Source of the DNA: Algoriphagus locisalis
GTDB taxonomy: Bacteria; Bacteroidota; Bacteroidia; Cytophagales; Cyclobacteriaceae
Direction: 5' to 3'
DNA length: 64,000 bases
Assembly (NCBI RefSeq): GCF_900116615.1
Contig: NZ_FPBF01000001.1
Location: forward strand, 248,001-312,000
The notes under the pieces are model-generated. The model made no database searches. It was not told the DNA's origin and saw nothing but the letters and a program-made list of their open reading frames with translations. A program made the translations under genes and the position numbers. Positions within the stretch are counted from its first letter, which is position 1; each line of letters begins with the position of its first letter. Below are positions 55,381 through 63,692 of the stretch, one piece after another.

Positions 55381-55657
55381 AATTGCTCATGTCTTTAAGA
55401 TAAAACTCCAAACCCAATTACTATTTATAGCGTCAGATAAACTTTCAGCTGCAAGAAAGTTTCAGAAAGATCTATTGAAACAGATTAAGATGATTCCAAA
55501 ACACCCGCTGAAATGCAGGAAATCAATATTTTTTGAATCTGAAAATTTTAGAGATTTGGTTTTTAGAGGGTATATCATTGTTTATGAAATTATTCCAGAA
55601 TCAAAGGAGATCCTCGTTTTTGGACTTGTGAATTATGAAAGAGGGCTTTCGTCTTAG
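55370..55657 (+). CDS. RelE/ParE-family toxin-like protein, 95 aa
   Basis: ATG 55370 overlaps the antitoxin stop; TTG 55361 would add 3 residues. The ParE/RelE fold pattern is seen in KLSAARKFQKDLLKQIKMIP, then CRKSIFFESENFRDLVFRGY and IIVYEIIPESKEILVFGLVN, where the central RDLVF and VYEI strands are typical. The family cleaves mRNA or poisons gyrase; which applies here cannot be read from the sequence. Confidence 0.78.
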   Translation: MTLRIAHVFKIKLQTQLLFIASDKLSAARKFQKDLLKQIKMIPKHPLKCRKSIFFESENFRDLVFRGYIIVYEIIPESKEILVFGLVNYERGLSS

Positions 55658-55912
55658 TACTAGTAGCAAGTAGTAAGTAGTAAGTAGCAAGAAACAAGAA
55701 TCAAGAACCAAGAACCAAGCAGACAACCAAAGTCAGGTAAGGTCAAACAGCCAACCGCTAACCGCTAACCGCCAACAGCGAACCGCCACCCGCCAACCGC
55801 TTGTGTTTTTCGTTTCAGTCTAATACCTTGATAAAAATATACGAACCGATTCTATTCATAGGAGGTTTATAATCAGCATAGTGTTTGCACATAGGATCGT
55901 AGATAACTAGTT
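55658..55912 (+). repeat. Low-complexity spacer with promoter-like pair
   Basis: TAGTAAGTAGTAAGTAGCAAG and AAGAACCAAG units, then CCAACCGCTAACCGCCAACAG units to 55800, followed by TTGTGTTTTTC and TAATACCTTG. No gene. Confidence 0.65.
55801..55830 (+). promoter_or_regulatory. Promoter-like TTG-N17-TAATACCTTG
   Basis: Matches the pair at 55104-55133 in both boxes and spacing. It lies 83 bases before the ATG of the next antitoxin-like gene. Confidence 0.5.
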
Positions 55913-56200
55913 ATGGAAGCCAAAAAAAAGCATATAGATACAGTTAACGAACCAAGTGGTCAGGTATATCAAACTGCTTCAAAATCTAACATTTCAAAGA
56001 TTTTGGACTTGGCTAAAAAGCTTTCAAATAGCGAAATACTTCAATTGACAAAAAAGCTGGATGTGATGGTGAAAAAGCAATCAGAACTTTCAAGTACAAA
56101 CTTTTCAAGCTTCCTCCTTTCTGGTCCTGTTATGGATGATACGCAGTTTGAAAGCTTCCTAAAGGAAAGAAAGGATTTTAATCAATGGAGAAAGAAATAA
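55913..56200 (+). CDS. Putative antitoxin of a PIN-domain toxin, 95 aa
   Basis: A lysine- and serine-rich small protein (ISKILDLAKKLSNSEILQLT, FLKERKDFNQWRKK). No DNA-binding motif is obvious. The assignment rests on the 16-base overlap with a VapC-like gene and on size. The C-terminal tail would be the toxin-binding part, as in other VapB-type antitoxins. Confidence 0.62.
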   Translation: MEAKKKHIDTVNEPSGQVYQTASKSNISKILDLAKKLSNSEILQLTKKLDVMVKKQSELSSTNFSSFLLSGPVMDDTQFESFLKERKDFNQWRKK

Positions 56201-56592
56201 TCCTTTTGGATACAGGAATCTTGATAGATTATTTCCGGAAAAAGGATAAAGAGAATTCAATTCTTTATCAGCTTTCTTTGGAAAAGTATGAATTCAAAGT
56301 AGCTACAATAACTCAATACGAAGTTTTATTGGGGGCAAATGACTCTCAAGTTAACTTTTGGAAGGAATTATTTGGGAGAGTAAAGATTCTTTCATTTGAT
56401 GAACAAGCTGCAATCACGGCTTCTAATATTTATAAACAACTTAAAGTCGAAAATAAGCTCATTGATATAGCTGACATCCTGATTGCCGCGATTGCAATGA
56501 CTAACCAAATCGCTTTGGCTACACTTAATAGCAAACATTTTAATAGAATCAGTAAACTTGAACTTCTGAGATTGCCACAAGCAAATGCTTGA
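56185..56592 (+). CDS. vapC: VapC-like PIN-domain ribonuclease toxin, 135 aa
   Basis: PIN fold with the acidic residues in place: ILLDTGILIDYF (Asp), TQYEVLLGAN (Glu), IDIADILIAAIAM (Asp) and a later ALATLNSKHFNRI. VapC toxins cut tRNA or rRNA with Mg ions. The gene overlaps its putative antitoxin. It is full length and apparently intact. Confidence 0.85.
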   Translation: MEKEIILLDTGILIDYFRKKDKENSILYQLSLEKYEFKVATITQYEVLLGANDSQVNFWKELFGRVKILSFDEQAAITASNIYKQLKVENKLIDIADILIAAIAMTNQIALATLNSKHFNRISKLELLRLPQANA

Positions 56593-57065
56593 AGCAGACA
56601 GATTTCAAATTCACCTCAGCTTCTGATGCTTCACTTCGCCAACTACCCCTTCACCTTTAGGTTTCTTTTGGAAATCAGCAATAATCAAAGGTGGCTAGGG
56701 GGATTTAAAATTTGAAAGTAGGAAGTAATAAGTAGCAAGTATCAAGACGACATGCTAAGGAAATAGAGTGCCAAGGGCACACCCAGTATCAGCCCTGAAT
56801 ACAGCAACGCGAAATTCAGGGGTTAGATTAAAGAGAACTCTACCAGAGTGCCAAAGGCACGATCAGTAAAATCTTTTAACCCACAAAAGGCACAAAGAGC
56901 ACAAATTCCCAGACTGCAAACTAACAACCAACAACTCCTAGTCTTTACCACTAAGTTTATTCTCCGCTCCGCGATAGCTATCGGGAAGGGGTCGGGGGTC
57001 ATACCCCGCATCGGACACCGGACAACAAACAACCAACTGACAAACAATATTTGTAAATTTCAAAC
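56593..57065 (+). repeat. Composite repeat spacer, unit 1
   Basis: In order: CTTTTGGAAATCAGCAATAATC (56664 on), GGCTAGGGGGATTT, AAGTAGCAAGTATCAAG units, GTGCCAAGGGCACACCCAGT, CAGCCCTGAATACAGCAACG, GTGCCAAAGGCACGATCAGT (56849 on), CACAAAGAGCACAAA and CGATAGCTATCG (56972). The same parts in the same order are found at 57800-58160, and partly at 59300-59580. No gene; the two overlapping open frames here are on opposite strands of the repeat. Confidence 0.75.
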
Positions 57066-57437
57066 ATGGAAGAGAAAGCCCTTTTAGATCAAGTATCGGA
57101 TTCTCAGAGATCTTTGTATGTCACATCAACAGGACTAAAGATGCTTCTCGAAAAAAAGGAGGCACTAATCCAGCTATGTGAAAAATTTGAATTAGAAAGA
57201 CTTTATGTTTTTGGATCTGTTTTGGGACATACGTTTAGTGAGGAAAGTGATTATGACTTTTTGATTAAGTTCAAGGATATTCCTTTTGAACGATATACAG
57301 ATAACTATTTCGCTTTGCATGAAGCATTGGAAAGCCTACTGAATAGACAGATAGACCTACTGACTGAAAATTCTTTAAGCAATAAGTTTTTTAAGGATCA
57401 AATCACCAATTCAAGACTTTTGCTTTATGCAGCTTGA
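57066..57437 (+). CDS. mntA: MntA-type nucleotidyltransferase antitoxin, 123 aa
   Basis: The minimal nucleotidyltransferase motif GS-x10-DxD is seen in VFGSVLGHTFSEESDYDFLI. In MntA/HepT systems this antitoxin adds AMP groups to the toxin and neutralises it. It overlaps the HepT-like gene by 11 bases. The first ~25 residues ahead of the core are unusual in being Ser/Gln rich. Confidence 0.85.
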   Translation: MEEKALLDQVSDSQRSLYVTSTGLKMLLEKKEALIQLCEKFELERLYVFGSVLGHTFSEESDYDFLIKFKDIPFERYTDNYFALHEALESLLNRQIDLLTENSLSNKFFKDQITNSRLLLYAA

Positions 57438-57768
57438 AGAGAAGAAATTCTTATTGGATATTTCCATTTCAATAGAATCTATAGAGACTTATCTTGGTGA
57501 AAAAAGAGACTTTAAAGAATATCAGAATAAAAAAATACTTCGTAGAGCCGTGGAGCGGGAATTGGAGATTATTGGTGAAGCAACAAACAGATTGCTCAAA
57601 ATCAATCCAGGCTTCCCTATAGCAGAGGCTCGAAGAATAGTAAACCTTCGAAACTGGGTGATTCATTCTTACGATTCAGTTGACTCCATTATAATCTGGG
57701 GAATTCTGCACAAAGATTTGCCATTGTTAAAAAAGCAGGTGAATGAATTATTGGAGAGGGACAAATGA
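57427..57768 (+). CDS. hepT: HepT-like (DUF86) HEPN ribonuclease toxin, 113 aa
   Basis: A helical HEPN protein. LRNWVIHSYDSVD carries the R-x4-H-x-Y RNase motif, with the Tyr being the residue AMPylated by MntA. KILRRAVERELEIIGEATNR is the conserved middle helix. It forms an operon with the upstream nucleotidyltransferase. Confidence 0.85.
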   Translation: MQLEEKKFLLDISISIESIETYLGEKRDFKEYQNKKILRRAVERELEIIGEATNRLLKINPGFPIAEARRIVNLRNWVIHSYDSVDSIIIWGILHKDLPLLKKQVNELLERDK

Positions 57769-58260
57769 ACAGTGACTTCGCCAACTCCCCCTTTACCTTT
57801 AGGATTCTTTTGGAAATCAGCAATAGTCAAAGGGGGCAAGGGGGATTTACAATGAAAAAGTAGCAAGTAATAAGTAGCAAGTATCAGGTATCAAGTAGCA
57901 AGACGGTATGCTAAGGAATTAAAGTGCCAACGGCACACCCAGTATCAGCCCTGAATACAGCAACGCGAAATTCAGGTATTAGAATAAAGAGAACTCTACC
58001 AGAGTGCCAAAGGCACGATCAGTAAAACCCTTTAACCACAAAGTACACAAAGAGCACAAAGTCCCAGACTGCCAACTAACAATCAACAATTCCTGGTTTT
58101 TACCACTAAGCCCATTCTCCCCTTTAGGGGTCGGGGGTACAACCCGCCAACAGCCATCAGCCAACCGCCAACCGAAAACTGCTATAAATTTTACTACCGC
58201 AAACTAAATAAATTACATGTCGTTTGCTTTATTGAAGCTAAATTCAAACTATCCCAAATT
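57769..58260 (+). repeat. Composite repeat spacer, unit 2
   Basis: The same order of parts as 56593-57065: TTTTGGAAATCAGCAATAGTC, GGGCAAGGGGGATTT, AAGTAGCAAGTATCAGG units, GTGCCAACGGCACACCCAGT, CAGCCCTGAATACAGCAACG, GTGCCAAAGGCACGATCAGT (58001 on), then CCACAAAGTACACAAAGAGC up to CCCCTTTAGGGGTCGGGGGT (58118 on). The last ~140 bases are almost identical to 59361-59495. The promoter of the next pair should lie in the last 100 bases. Confidence 0.8.
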
Positions 58261-58479
58261 ATGAGCAATAAAGAAATTTCAGCTAGGGAACTTATTAATG
58301 CCCAAAATAGAGCAACTCAAAAGGCTAAAAAACTAATTAGAGTTCTTGGGCTGGAAGATATAGTGGTAAGGAATAATAAAGTGATCCAAATTAGTCCAAA
58401 TGGAGAAGAAGCGACAATAAAGGAATCTCAATATAAAAGTAAGAAAGTCAGTAAAGGTACATTTACACTTAAAAAGTGA
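58261..58479 (+). CDS. Putative antitoxin paired with zeta-like toxin, 72 aa
   Basis: A small basic protein (ISARELINAQNRATQKAKKL ... KVSKGTFTLKK). No family recognised. Its stop overlaps the GTG start of the zeta-toxin-like gene (GTGA), the arrangement of an antitoxin-toxin pair. Antitoxin role is inferred from context and size. Confidence 0.6.
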   Translation: MSNKEISARELINAQNRATQKAKKLIRVLGLEDIVVRNNKVIQISPNGEEATIKESQYKSKKVSKGTFTLKK

Positions 58480-59216
58480 GTTCAACTACAAAATTTAGAC
58501 TTTTTGCTGGGCCAAACGGAAGTGGTAAATCTACACTGATTAGTGAGATCAAGCAGTCATTTAATTTTGGAGTCTTCATTAATGCGGATTTGATAGAGTA
58601 TGAGTTGGACAAAAAGAAGTATATAGAACTGACGTCAATTTTTGGCAATAATTCGTTGAAAGAAAGTGATTGGAAAGATTTTTTTGATAATTATAAAGAT
58701 GAGGATAGTAGGGCAATTCAATTGAATCCGGGCATAGTGGCAATCCAAGAGGGGGTTCTGATTTGCAGAACGAAAATTGATAGCTATGTAGCTTCTATAA
58801 TTGCTTCATTTTTCCGATATGAATTAGTTAAAAAAGGGACATCTTTTTCTTTTGAAACAGTTATGTCCCACTCAACTAAGGTTGATTTTTTGAAAAAGTT
58901 AAAACTTGCAGGATACAAGACTTATCTATATTTCATTTGTACCGACGATCCAAAGATCAATGTGCAACGTGTTGTTAATAGAAAGGCTATGGGTGGGCAT
59001 GATGTACCTCATCACTTGATTGAAAGCCGCTATTTTCGATCATTGGAACAACTCCACTCAGCATTTATGATAGCAGATCGAGCTTTTGTGATAGACAGCT
59101 CCAACCGAAACCGAAACTTGATTTTGGAGAAAAGTGGCCAACGAGTTACAGTGCATTCAGAGACAATTCCTGGCTGGGTAGATGAATATTTGCTTTCCAA
59201 ATTAGAGTTAGAATAA
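58476..59216 (+). CDS. Zeta-toxin-family P-loop kinase, 246 aa
   Basis: LFAGPNGSGKSTLISEI is the Walker A motif, and VFINADLIEYEL has the zeta-type substrate Asp. SFSFETVMSHSTKVDFL and VQRVVNRKAMGGHDVP with RYFRSLEQL match the zeta toxin-like branch common in Bacteroidota. Zeta toxins phosphorylate UDP-N-acetyl amino sugars and block wall synthesis; that activity is only inferred here. The GTG start overlaps the upstream gene. Confidence 0.82.
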   Translation: MSSTTKFRLFAGPNGSGKSTLISEIKQSFNFGVFINADLIEYELDKKKYIELTSIFGNNSLKESDWKDFFDNYKDEDSRAIQLNPGIVAIQEGVLICRTKIDSYVASIIASFFRYELVKKGTSFSFETVMSHSTKVDFLKKLKLAGYKTYLYFICTDDPKINVQRVVNRKAMGGHDVPHHLIESRYFRSLEQLHSAFMIADRAFVIDSSNRNRNLILEKSGQRVTVHSETIPGWVDEYLLSKLELE

Positions 59217-59830
59217 AACAAAACAGCGATTTATTTAAAGATTCAGGCGACTAAAACCCCTCGTTGTCTTGCTTCTCCTGAAGCTGGACTGGATTAGAAG
59301 ATAGTTAGAAGGAGCAAGTAGCAAGTATCAAGTAGCAAGACCGTATGCCAAGGAACTAAAGTGCCAAAGGCACGATCAGTAAAACCCTTTAACCACAAAG
59401 TACACAAAGAGCACAAAGTCCCAGACTGCCAACTAACAATCAACAATTCCTGGTTTTTACCACTAAGCCCATTCTCCCCTTTAGGGGTCGGGGGTCACAC
59501 CCCGCATCGGACATCCGGCACCGGACAATGTCTTTTGGAAAATCAGCAATAATCAAAGGGGGCTAGGGGGATTTACAATGAAATAGTAGCAAGTATCAGG
59601 TATCAAGTATCAAGTATCAAGAGCCAAGAATCAAGAGCCAAGAATCAAGAGCCAAGAAACAAGCAGACAACCGTCAACAGCCAACTGCCAACTGCCAACC
59701 GCCAGTAGTAGTAGCAAGTATCAAGAAGCAAAACAACAAACACCCCGCATCGGACATCCGGCAACTCCCGATAGCTATCGGGACTATCGGGACCAACCTC
59801 CAACTTCCAACCTCCAACTTCCTATCTAAT
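59217..59830 (+). repeat. Composite repeat spacer, unit 3
   Basis: GCAAGTATCAAGTAGCAAG units, then GTGCCAAAGGCACGATCAGT (59361 on) to CCCCTTTAGGGGTCGGGGGT, nearly identical to unit 2. Next come TTTTGGAAAATCAGCAATAA and GGCTAGGGGGATTT, then long AAGAGCCAAGAATCAAG and CCAACTGCCAACTGCCAACC tracts, CCCGATAGCTATCGGG (59767-59782) and CCTCCAACTTCCAACC ending 8 bases before the next start codon. No gene. Confidence 0.8.
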
Positions 59831-61261
59831 TTGCGCAACCTCTTCCTCATAGCCCTTCTCACCCTGATAGTTTTCTTCCAGATCAATGGAGAGAAAATCC
59901 CTGTCAATGAAGGCACGCTAGGAAATGGGGTATTCTATAGAGATGTGGGTAGATTCTTCCTGGATGATATAGAGAATGCAGGCTACAACCTGGTCCAACT
60001 CACCAGAATCCTTCCCTTCGCCCTGCTCAACCTATCCTTTTCTACCTTCCATATAGTCAAGGACAACCAGGGTTTACAAAACGGCATGATCATCTGGCAG
60101 GTAATCTACTTAGCCATAGCAGTCTATTGGTACTTTCGGATCAGCAAAAAACTCAGGCTCAAAGTAGCCCAGACCACCCTTGGTTTTATCCTCCTGTTTT
60201 TCAACTATGCCTGGCTCAAATCCGTCTGGTACCAGCCTTTTACCCCAGACCTGATGGCCTTCGCCCTGGGCATGGGACAGGTGAATTACTTCCTACGCTA
60301 TGAGAAGTTCAAACTGGGCATGGTATCCATACTGGGGATATTTGTATCTCCACTATTGCTGATTTCTGGGCTGCTCATGCTGTTTCTGCCGGGAGAGAAG
60401 CTTCCCGTCTATGAAGGACAACGGCCCAAATCAGGTTTCCCCGTGCTGCTCTCTCTCATCTCCATGATAGCAGTGGGCATAGCCGGCTGGTTTATCTGGA
60501 ACTGGTCCTCCGATCCACTCCTGGATCAGCTCATGCATGGCTTAGCCATACTTACCTTTCCGCTTATTATCATATTTCTGGCAGTGAAAAACAGCATAGA
60601 CTGGGAGGCAGCCTTAGATCAATTAAAGAAAAGAACCAAAGCCGACCGCCTGAGCAAGGGCCTGATGGGATTTGTAGGAATTCTACTGATACTGGTAATG
60701 CTTTCGGGAAGCAACAGCGAACTGGGGATTTTCTCCTTTATCAGGGAAACAGGCAATGGAGCTTTCCGCTTCCCCGCAGATTTCCTGATTTCCACCGCCC
60801 TGCACTGGGGATTGTTGATGCTCTTTGTACTGGTCTATCTGCTCCGGTTTATACAGGAAATGGGCAAGATGGGCTGGTCGGTGTGCATCATTACCCTGCT
60901 TACCCTTGTCCTGCTGCCATTTCTCAGCCCCGGCACCTTGGCCGCTTGGATACCTATCTCAGGAGTCATTCTGATCAAAGCCCTCAGAAGGTACAGATGG
61001 ACCAAAAAAGACCTGATTCTAGATGGAGGTATAGCGTTGCTCATCTCCCTGGCCTGGCTTAGCCTCAACACAGATACGTTGATCAGCTACCTAAGTACCA
61101 GAGACCCAGAACTGCTTTCCAACTTCGGCGTACAGAGATGGGCCATGCACCAGCCTGACCTGATTTCATTTACAGGGTTACTGCTTGCAGGGCTGCTGCT
61201 AAGCCTACTTACAGCGGGCTTTGTGCTCAGGAGAAAGAAGTATCAACGGGTAATGAATTGA
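59831..61261 (+). CDS. Polytopic membrane protein of unknown function, TTG start, 476 aa
   Basis: About ten hydrophobic spans (first LFLIALLTLIVFFQI; others include LGLFILLFFNYAW-like, ILLILVMLSG and LLLAGLLLSLLTAGFVL), with short charged loops. No transport or transferase motif identified. The start is TTG 59831, giving MRNLFLIALL; no in-frame ATG exists upstream before the repeat tract, which ends right at this codon. The gene is noticeably richer in G+C than its neighbours. A glycan-related or O-antigen-ligase-like role is possible but not supported by motifs. Confidence 0.7.
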   Translation: MRNLFLIALLTLIVFFQINGEKIPVNEGTLGNGVFYRDVGRFFLDDIENAGYNLVQLTRILPFALLNLSFSTFHIVKDNQGLQNGMIIWQVIYLAIAVYWYFRISKKLRLKVAQTTLGFILLFFNYAWLKSVWYQPFTPDLMAFALGMGQVNYFLRYEKFKLGMVSILGIFVSPLLLISGLLMLFLPGEKLPVYEGQRPKSGFPVLLSLISMIAVGIAGWFIWNWSSDPLLDQLMHGLAILTFPLIIIFLAVKNSIDWEAALDQLKKRTKADRLSKGLMGFVGILLILVMLSGSNSELGIFSFIRETGNGAFRFPADFLISTALHWGLLMLFVLVYLLRFIQEMGKMGWSVCIITLLTLVLLPFLSPGTLAAWIPISGVILIKALRRYRWTKKDLILDGGIALLISLAWLSLNTDTLISYLSTRDPELLSNFGVQRWAMHQPDLISFTGLLLAGLLLSLLTAGFVLRRKKYQRVMN

Positions 61262-61808
61262 TGTTGACTTTACACGGTCATTTCGACCCTTCCCTCAGTC
61301 ATTTCGACGACCAAAGGGAGGAGAAATCTCAAACCCAAGCAATGAGGAACCAACAGAGATTTCTCTGTTCCCGAAAAATCGGGACTGGCAGTTCCTCCTT
61401 CGAAATGACCCGACGTTTCAGTCATTTCGACCAGCGGGAGAAATCTCAACCTAGTAGTGCAGAAGTAACAGAGATTTCTCAGTCGGTCTGCGTGATGTGT
61501 AAAACAAACAAGTTGATAACCTCCTTCGAAATGACCCGGAGACTTAGTCATTTCGACCAGCGGGAGAAATCTCCAACCAAAGCAATAAAGAACCAACAAA
61601 GACTTCTCTCTCCACAAGCTCCGTTCGCCTGCCTGCCGTAGGCATGGAAATGACCCGACGTTTCAGTCATTTCGACCAAAGGGAGAAATCTCAACCTAAT
61701 AGTGCAGATCCACCAGAGATTTCTCTCTCCGCAAGCTCCGTTCGAAATGACCGGAATTACAGTCACCTCGACGACCAACGGGAGGAGAGGTCTCTTATTA
61801 AATAGTCC
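61262..61808 (+). repeat. MITE-like hairpin repeats, cluster 1
   Basis: Several units bounded by GTCATTTCGACCAGCGGGAG-AAATCTC on one side and GAGATTTCTC...CTTCGAAATGAC on the other, near 61278, 61421, 61547 and 61664. Two kinds of centre are seen: TTCCCGAAAAATCGGGACTGG (part) and CAGTCGGTCTGCGTGATGTG. Open frames over this stretch on both strands are repeat-derived, not genes. Confidence 0.85.
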
Positions 61809-62093
61809 ATGTTCGTCTATATCCTCACCAATAAGACCAAGTCAACACTTTACATAGGTGTGACAAATGATCTTCAACGAAGACTGTATGAACATATAAA
61901 TGGCCTTGGCAACCCTAATTCATTCACCTCAAAATACAAATGCCACTATCTGGTGTATTTTGAAGAATACGCTACACCCAAAGAGGCCATTGCTAGGGAG
62001 AAAGAACTTAAAAAATGGAGGCGAGAAAAGAAGAACAAATTAATTGAGATTGAGAATCCAAATTGGGAGTTTTTGAATAGTGAAATTGAGTGA
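61809..62093 (+). CDS. GIY-YIG endonuclease domain protein, 94 aa
   Basis: FVYILTNKTKSTLYIGVTND carries the VYI(L) and LYIG pair of the GIY-YIG core. LQRRLYEH adds the catalytic Arg, and EAIAREKELKKWRREKKNKL is the C-terminal helix with the Glu. Stand-alone, UvrC-N-like single-domain proteins of this size are often multicopy in Bacteroidota. It lies between two clusters of hairpin repeats, with 20-60 bases to repeat sequence on each side. Confidence 0.87.
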   Translation: MFVYILTNKTKSTLYIGVTNDLQRRLYEHINGLGNPNSFTSKYKCHYLVYFEEYATPKEAIAREKELKKWRREKKNKLIEIENPNWEFLNSEIE

Positions 62094-62723
62094 AAGATAT
62101 TCCGTTATTTCGACTTCTCCCACGTCATTTCGACTTCTCTCACGTCATTTCGACCAACGGGAGAAATCTCTTACTCTAGTATCGTGGAACCAACAGAGAT
62201 CTCTCAGTTCCCGAAAAATCGGGACTGGCAGTTCCTCCTTCGAAATGACCCGAAAACACCGTCATTTCGACCAACGGGAGAAATCTCAACCCTAGTATTG
62301 CAGAAGTAACAGAGATTTCTCAGTCGGTCTGCGTGATGTGTAAAACAAACAAGTTGATATCCTCCTTCGAAATGACCCGACGCTCAGTCATTTCGACGAC
62401 CAAAGGGAGGAGAAATCTCAACCCAAGCAATGAGGAACCAACAGAGATTTCTCAGTCGGTCTGCGTGATGTGTAAAACAAACAAGTTGATAACCTCCTTC
62501 GAAATGACCCGAAAACACCGTCATTTCGACCAGAGGGAGAAATCTCCAACCCAAATAATGAAAAAACCAACAGAGATTTCTCAGTTCCCGAAAAATCGGG
62601 ACTGGCAGTTCCTCCTTCGAAATGACCCGACGCTCAGTCATTTCGACGACCAAAAGGATAGCTTGTCCGCCGCGGAGGAAGAAATCTCAACCCAATAATG
62701 CAACAACTTATCACTAAGCTTTA
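62094..62723 (+). repeat. MITE-like hairpin repeats, cluster 2
   Basis: At least five GTCATTTCGAC starts (near 62105, 62125, 62142, 62262, 62387, 62520) paired with CTTCGAAATGAC ends. Both types of centre, as in cluster 1, are mixed. The cluster ends about 60 bases before the next gene. Confidence 0.85.
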
Positions 62724-63692
62724 ATGAAAAAATTCATAACCAAAATCCTTGGTTTTGGATTTTTAATATTGCTACTATTCCTGACAACTTTAGCAGCCAC
62801 TGAAATAGAAACAATAGCAGATTTATTACCTAATAAAATTTCCTTGAAGAAAGGAACTACCAGCCATCAATGGACCAGACAAGGAGAAGCAGACAGCACT
62901 CAGAATATAGACGTTCTTATAGTAGGCTCCTCCTTGGCTCAAAGTATAGACATTAGAAGATTTCAGAAATTCAAGTTAAGAGCTTTCAACCTTGCTTCAG
63001 GATCTCAGTCCCCTATACAGACCCGCTATCTTTTTGATAGATACCTTGATTCATTTAATCCGAAACTGGTGATATGGGATGTTCATCCTTACGTATTTGC
63101 AAATAGGGGGGTCGAATCTACAGTTGATTTGATCATCAACTGTCATGATTGTGGAGGTATGATATCCATGCTTTTCCAGACAAAAAGTGACCTTGCCTGG
63201 AATACCTATATCAAACGAATGATGCTAAAGCCATTCGAGGATCAGGAGTTTACCTTTCCAAGAGAATCAGAAATCAGCAAATACTATTTCGGGGGCTTTA
63301 TGGAAGTCTATGTAGATGCACCTGAATCCCCTGCGACAATAGACAGTTTTGGTTATGAGGGCTTGCAGGTGCAAAAAGAAATATTTGAGTCTGAGCTCAA
63401 AGAATTGAAAAAGAGATCAATTCCTGTACTGCTTGTTTACTCACCCAAATCAGATGGATTTATCCAGAATTTTCAGAACCAACAAGAATGGTTTGATTAC
63501 TATGAATCCATTGTCAATCAAGGTTTGGCCGAGGATTTTCTCAATTTCAATGAGATATTCGCCGGGCAACAGATTAGTGCTGCTAATTTCTATGACATAG
63601 CACATTTGACTCACGAGGGAGCAGAAGGATATAATAAGGTTCTGATCCCTTCTCTTTCAGCCAGATTGGAAGAACTAAAGCAATCGGATTGA
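62724..63692 (+). CDS. Membrane-anchored SGNH-like protein, 322 aa
   Basis: One N-terminal span (ILGFGFLILLLFLTTLAA) acts as anchor or signal. DVLIVGSSLAQSIDI resembles block I (GSS instead of GDS), FNLASGSQSPIQTRYL block II, and FYDIAHLTHEGAEGYNKVL the DxxH-type block V of SGNH hydrolases and DltD/AlgX-like proteins. These act on acetyl or alanyl esters of surface polymers. Here a periplasmic role in glycan acylation is plausible. No MBOAT partner was found in the window. Confidence 0.7.
   Translation: MKKFITKILGFGFLILLLFLTTLAATEIETIADLLPNKISLKKGTTSHQWTRQGEADSTQNIDVLIVGSSLAQSIDIRRFQKFKLRAFNLASGSQSPIQTRYLFDRYLDSFNPKLVIWDVHPYVFANRGVESTVDLIINCHDCGGMISMLFQTKSDLAWNTYIKRMMLKPFEDQEFTFPRESEISKYYFGGFMEVYVDAPESPATIDSFGYEGLQVQKEIFESELKELKKRSIPVLLVYSPKSDGFIQNFQNQQEWFDYYESIVNQGLAEDFLNFNEIFAGQQISAANFYDIAHLTHEGAEGYNKVLIPSLSARLEELKQSD

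Noticed and set aside
56823..57047. Open frames on both strands in the spacer before mntA
   Set aside because: Derived from the composite repeat; similar frames arise at 57979-58207 and 59361-59552 from the other copies.
55153..59216. TA row considered as integron cassettes
   Set aside because: No integrase gene and no attC-like paired boxes (GTTRRRY); the shared spacers are long composite repeats instead.
61258..61641. Open frames on both strands across 61258-61778 and 62080-62698
   Set aside because: They consist of translated hairpin repeats (FEMTRR, HFDQREK, GHFEGG) and have no ribosome site or family match.
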